From JBGLNJ01 sp964353405 (GTDB taxonomy: Bacteria > Chloroflexota > Anaerolineae > Fen-1058), in contig CAYGWJ010000450.1 in NCBI GenBank assembly GCA_964353405.1, positions 1 to 9,500 on the forward strand: a stretch of DNA of 9,500 nucleotides. Reading direction: 5' to 3'. The translations under genes and the position numbers were made by a program. Below, in pieces: positions 6,449 to 9,500 of the stretch. A model generated the notes under the pieces. It saw only the letters and a list, made by a program, of their open reading frames with translations, was not told where the DNA came from and did no database searches. Position 1 is the stretch's first letter. Each line of letters opens with the position of its first letter.

Positions 6449-7759
6449 ATGTCGAAACTCAAACTCTTGTTGTTGCTCAGCCTGGTCGTGACCGCCGCGT
6501 GCAGCGGTCAGGCCCCGGCGGCCCCAACGCCTGTCAACACTGCAGTGCCGCCGACCGCCGCCCAAGCGCCGACGTCGGTCGCTGCCGCGCCCACTCAGCC
6601 GGGCGGCGGGTTCTCGCTCACGCCGGCCAGTTCCGCCGCCGCGCCCAAGCTGGACCCGGCCGGAATGTGCAAGGCCGCTGGTTCGCCCAAGCCCGTGCCA
6701 GACTTTCCTGCGACCTTGCCCACCGATCAGGTCAAGGGTCAGGCCAACGCTTCGGCATCGCTGTACGAGTACAGCGACTTTCAGTGACCCTACTGCGGGC
6801 AATTTGCCACTGGCGTGGAGCGCCAGCTTGAAGACAAGTACGTCAAGACCGGAAAGATGAAGCTCGTGTATCGTTACATGGCCTTCCTAGGAGAGGAATC
6901 GCAGTGGGCCGCCGAAGCCGCCGAGTGCGCGGGCGAGCAAGGGAAGTTCTGGGAATACCACGACACCCTATTCGCCAACCAGAAAGGCGAAAACCAGGGT
7001 GCTTTTGGCAAGGACAACCTCAAAAGGTTTGCCGCCGACCTGAAGCTGGACACGGCCAAGTTCAATCAGTGCCTCGACAGCGGCCAGTACACGGACAAAA
7101 TCAAGAAATCCAACGATGACGCGTCACAACTGGGTGTGAGCAGCACACCCACCGTCCTCGTCAATGGTATCTACATCCCGGGCCAGTATCTCGGCGCGCT
7201 CGACTCGCTGATTCCCTGGCTGGGCTGGCTCGGCACAAATCCCAAACAATATGCCGTGCCGGACAAGGTGATTGACCCGGCCAAAAAATATACAGCCACG
7301 CTCAAGACGGCCAAGGGCGACATTGTGCTGGAGCTGTTCACCGACCGCACGCCGACGACAGTGAACAACTTTGTGTTTCTATCCAAGAACAAGTTTTACG
7401 ACGGCGTGACGTTCCATCGCGTGTTGCCAGAGCAGGGCGGCCTGACGGCTCAGGCCGGCGACCCCAGCGGCACTGGATTGGGGGGCCCTGGCTTTACGTG
7501 CAACGACGAACCGGACCCCACACTGACGTTTGACCAGGAAGGTACGCTGGCAATGGCCAACTCGGGGCCAAACACCAACGGCAGCCAGTTCTTTATCACG
7601 TTTGGCCCGCGCCCTGACCTGAACGGCAAGCATACCATTTTTGGCCGTGTGATCTCGGGCATGGACGTGGTGAAAAAGCTCGCCCCGCGCGATCCGCAAA
7701 ATGATCCTAACACGCCGCCCGGCGATGCAATCCAGTCGGTCGTGATTGGAGAAAAGTAA
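6449..7759 (+). CDS. Predicted Sec-containing DsbA-like/cyclophilin fusion lipoprotein (in-frame TGA = selenocysteine)
   Basis: Read through TGA 6785-6787, the gene encodes 436 residues. An N-terminal signal ends in VTAAC (C18, fair lipobox), followed by an Ala/Pro linker to about residue 70. A DsbA-like thioredoxin fold (about 98-260) contains YEYSDFQ-U113-P-Y-C116, GKFWEYHDTLF and the cis-Pro loop SSTPTV (P234). U113 sits where the family has the nucleophilic Cys of C-P-Y-C. A cyclophilin domain (281-436) follows, with catalytic TFHRV (R324), GSQFFITF and LNGKHTIFGRV; it isomerises peptidyl-prolyl bonds. The two halves are in one frame with only this stop. If TGA were a true stop, the gene would be a pseudogene or two fragments, the second opening at GTG 6815 without its active site. 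The protein probably acts outside the membrane in disulfide chemistry and folding. Domains are certain; Sec is a strong inference. Confidence 0.85.
6810..6826 (+). promoter_or_regulatory. Candidate bacterial SECIS hairpin
   Basis: CTGGCG (6810-6815) and CGCCAG (6821-6826) form a perfect 6-bp stem with loop TGGAG. The stem starts 22 bases after the TGA and the loop 28 bases after it. From memory, bacterial SECIS elements lie in the coding region just 3' of the UGA, have a small loop with a G in its first two positions, and place it about 16-37 bases away; this fits. SelB would bind it to deliver Sec-tRNA. Bacterial SECIS elements vary widely, so the fit is supportive, not proof. Confidence 0.6.
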
Positions 7760-7771
7760 GCTTGGCTGCGA

Positions 7772-7793
7772 GCCGCGTGATACGTCACGCGGC
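7772..7793 (+). terminator. Strong hairpin between the selenoprotein and PrsW genes
   Basis: GCCGCGTGA (7772-7780) and TCACGCGGC (7785-7793) form a perfect 9-bp stem with loop TACG, 12 bases after the upstream stop. The following bases, GTGTGTCACG, contain no T run, so full intrinsic termination is unlikely. It may attenuate read-through into the PrsW gene or protect the upstream mRNA 3' end. Confidence 0.4.
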
Positions 7794-7814
7794 GTGTGTC
7801 ACGCAGTACGCCAG

Positions 7815-9038
7815 ATGGAAACTGTATCTCAGCCGACAACCTCGCCGCACAACCATAGGCGCAAGGCAGCGCTGATCCTGGCGCTCGTCACCGGGTTGGG
7901 GGCTTGCTGCTCTACCTTGACCATCGCGGCTTGCGGGCTGGGTGTGGCGCTCATCCAACAGCGCTCGTCGCTGGCGGACACGGTTCTGCCCATGTTCTCA
8001 ATCGTTGCCGCTGGAACGGGCCTTGGCCTGCCGCTTGCCTGGCAGGCCATCTCCGGCCTGAGGGGCAAACCGTCCGGGCGCTTGAGGCTGCCACTGGCCG
8101 GGGGATGGGTGCTCATCGTGGTTTATGGGTTGGCGGTGGCAGGCGGCCAGGCGGTGGTGAACCTTCGACCGTCTCCCCCGCTGGCACTGCCGCCGTTTCA
8201 TGTGGCGGCGCTGGCGCTTCCACCTCTGCTTTTGCTGTGGGGCACGGCCGGGCTGGTCAACGACCAGCAGTTCACGTGGCGGCAATCATGGAGTGGATTG
8301 GGCGGCGGCGCGTTCGGCGCAGTGGGACTGGCGTTCCTCATCGAAGCGGTTCTGCTGGCTCTCGGGGTCGCGATCGCCGTGATGGTGATGGCTTTATCGC
8401 CCGAGGGCAGCGTCGAGTTGCGCAACTGGCGGCCCACGCCGGGCGGGCTGGCTGACCCGGCGTTCTTGCGCTCACTGCTCCGCAATCCCGCTGTGATCCT
8501 GGGATTGCTCGTCAGCGTCTCCATCATCGTGCCGCTGATCGAAGAGCCGGCCAAGTCGCTTGTCCCGGCGCTGGTTGGCGCTTGGCAGACGCCCACCGTG
8601 AATCGGCTGTTCCTGTGGGGCGTGGCTGCCGGCGCCGGCTTTGCCATCTTTGAAGGCGTCGTGAACGGCGGCCTGAACACGGAACAGTGGGGACTGGTAG
8701 CGCTGCTGCGCGTCGGCTCATCGGCCATGCACTGCTTTGCGGCGGGGCTGACAGGTTGGGGGTGGGGCGAGGCGTTGACGCGGCATAAATGGCGGAGGCT
8801 CATCCTGGCGTATGGGGCAGCCATTGTGATGCACGGCATCTGGAATGCGGTCAGCATCGGCATGGCCGTTGCGTCCGAGGCGCTCGACCCCGGCGTGGCG
8901 CAAAATGCGCTCGTCGCCGCGTCTATCGGCGGGCTGGTTTTACTCACCATCGGCGCGATCGTAGCTTTGATAATCATGGCAAAAAGATTGTCCGTCCAAG
9001 CGACTGCTGGGCAGCTCGAACTTGCATCGGAGGTGTGA
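7815..9038 (+). CDS. PrsW-family intramembrane metalloprotease
   Basis: Predicted 407-aa membrane protein with multiple hydrophobic segments from about residue 17 to 385. PrsW-type proteases cleave membrane proteins within or near the bilayer; Bacillus PrsW cleaves the anti-sigma factor RsiW. The family's conserved motifs appear in order: E243-E244-PA-K247, GFAIFE (275-280), R-x-G-SSAMH ending in H306, and H340-GIWN (340-344). The glutamates and histidines are the presumed metal-binding and catalytic residues. The ATG at 7815 is chosen because the frame's earlier TTG (7746) overlaps the upstream gene and would add an unlikely hydrophilic extension; the Shine-Dalgarno is weak. It directly precedes a lipoprotein gene, 1 base apart. 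Its substrate is unknown, and no sigma or anti-sigma pair is visible here. Confidence 0.85.
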   Translation: METVSQPTTSPHNHRRKAALILALVTGLGACCSTLTIAACGLGVALIQQRSSLADTVLPMFSIVAAGTGLGLPLAWQAISGLRGKPSGRLRLPLAGGWVLIVVYGLAVAGGQAVVNLRPSPPLALPPFHVAALALPPLLLLWGTAGLVNDQQFTWRQSWSGLGGGAFGAVGLAFLIEAVLLALGVAIAVMVMALSPEGSVELRNWRPTPGGLADPAFLRSLLRNPAVILGLLVSVSIIVPLIEEPAKSLVPALVGAWQTPTVNRLFLWGVAAGAGFAIFEGVVNGGLNTEQWGLVALLRVGSSAMHCFAAGLTGWGWGEALTRHKWRRLILAYGAAIVMHGIWNAVSIGMAVASEALDPGVAQNALVAASIGGLVLLTIGAIVALIIMAKRLSVQATAGQLELASEV

Positions 9039-9039
9039 G

Positions 9040-9500
9040 ATGAAATCACGCTGGCTTGTTCTCATCGCCATCGTGACGTTGAGCGTGTCCGCCTGCGCTC
9101 AACAGCTTCCCAGCGGCGCAATGGAATACTCTACGGCCTTTGAGCGCGAGATTCCCGCCGGGCAGGCTCTGCCCGGCACTGACATCAAATATCTCGGCAA
9201 GACCGACCAGGGCGCGCAGATGAGCATCGGCGGACAGGCCGCGCTCAAGCGGACACTCGATTCGCTCACATGGCGCGGCGAGCCGGTGCCCGGCGTGAGC
9301 GTGGACTATAACCTCCGCATCATCAGCTTCGATGACAAGGTGCTTCAGACGGCAGGGACGGCCAAGGTAGTCATTAGCAATGTCAAGGCTCAAGCCGTGT
9401 CGCCGGCGTCTCTACCCAAAGACGCGCTCACGTTCAAGGGCGTGGTCACCTACAGCGTGCCGAAAGGTAAAACCATTCCCGGCACAACGATCACGTATGA
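9040..9500 (+). CDS. Putative lipoprotein, 3' end outside the window
   Basis: Open frame of 153 codons running off the right edge with no stop. It starts at ATG 9040, one base after the PrsW stop, with a strong Shine-Dalgarno GGAGGTG (9029-9035) inside the end of PrsW, so it is co-transcribed and probably translationally coupled. The signal peptide has a hydrophobic core LVLIAIVTLSV and lipobox SVSAC with C19. The visible remainder is beta-rich, with two similar stretches: PAGQALPGTDIKYLGKT at about 40-56, and PKGKTIPGTTITY at about 141-153. The recurring 'PG-T/V' pattern suggests tandem repeats of a small beta domain. I do not recognise a family. It may be a partner or substrate of the PrsW-like protease, but only adjacency supports that. 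Confidence 0.75.
   Translation, partial: MKSRWLVLIAIVTLSVSACAQQLPSGAMEYSTAFEREIPAGQALPGTDIKYLGKTDQGAQMSIGGQAALKRTLDSLTWRGEPVPGVSVDYNLRIISFDDKVLQTAGTAKVVISNVKAQAVSPASLPKDALTFKGVVTYSVPKGKTIPGTTITY

Noticed and set aside
6785..6787. TGA recoded to Trp or Gly genome-wide
   Set aside because: rsmA, the LysM lipoprotein gene and the PrsW gene all end naturally in TGA, so TGA is an ordinary stop here. Trp or Gly would also not make sense at the catalytic Cys position.
6815..7759. Separate gene starting at GTG 6815
   Set aside because: It would start inside the DsbA fold after the active site, with no Shine-Dalgarno, and lacks a signal peptide. The upstream frame supplies exactly the missing part in the same phase.
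8198..9049. 283-aa ORF on the - strand
   Set aside because: It is the mirror of the PrsW gene in a GC-rich region; the PrsW motifs and membrane segments decide for the + strand.
1..9500. CRISPR array, prophage or insertion sequence
   Set aside because: No regularly spaced repeats, transposase, integrase or phage structural genes are present.

Overview
The window looks like a chromosomal segment from a GC-rich bacterium, most likely of the Chloroflexota (Anaerolineae-like). The clues are lipoproteins with Thr/Pro 'TPTP' linkers, a large SRP RNA that keeps an Alu-type domain, mostly TGn-extended -10 promoters, and compact gene order. The phylum is an inference; nothing here proves it.

Layout, left to right. 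Positions 1-166 hold a perfect 16-bp inverted repeat and the promoter of tRNA-Ser(GGA) (167-256). A terminator and a second promoter lead into the large SRP RNA (about 388-668). Next is a probable operon on the + strand: an exported cell-wall protein of YabE/resuscitation-factor type (DUF348 repeats, G5, 3D; 775-2340), then rsmA/ksgA four bases later (2345-3190). Converging on it from the - strand is a second operon: a LysM lipoprotein (3906-4871) followed by a PlsC-type acyltransferase (3230-3895), ending in a terminator at 3184-3216. A tRNA with anticodon CAU (4988-5060) has its own consensus promoter and terminator. A DUF362 protein (5096-6259) lies on the - strand and is divergent from the last block.

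The last block, on the + strand, is envelope-related. It contains a lipoprotein joining a DsbA-like thioredoxin fold to a cyclophilin prolyl isomerase (6449-7759), a PrsW-type intramembrane protease (7815-9038), and a lipoprotein cut by the window edge (9040-9500).

The standout is the DsbA-cyclophilin gene. Its frame is interrupted by one TGA (6785-6787) exactly where the first Cys of the CxxC active site should be, giving U-P-Y-C. The frame continues intact through the rest of both domains, and a 6-bp hairpin with a G-containing loop lies 22 bases downstream of the TGA. The best reading is a selenoprotein: an extracytoplasmic Sec-containing oxidoreductase fused to a prolyl isomerase, which an ordinary gene caller would split into a 112-aa stub and a truncated 'peptidylprolyl isomerase'. 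TGA is used as a normal stop by several neighbouring genes, so wholesale recoding is unlikely. No Sec-incorporation genes (selA, selB, selC, selD) are in this window, so the case rests on context.
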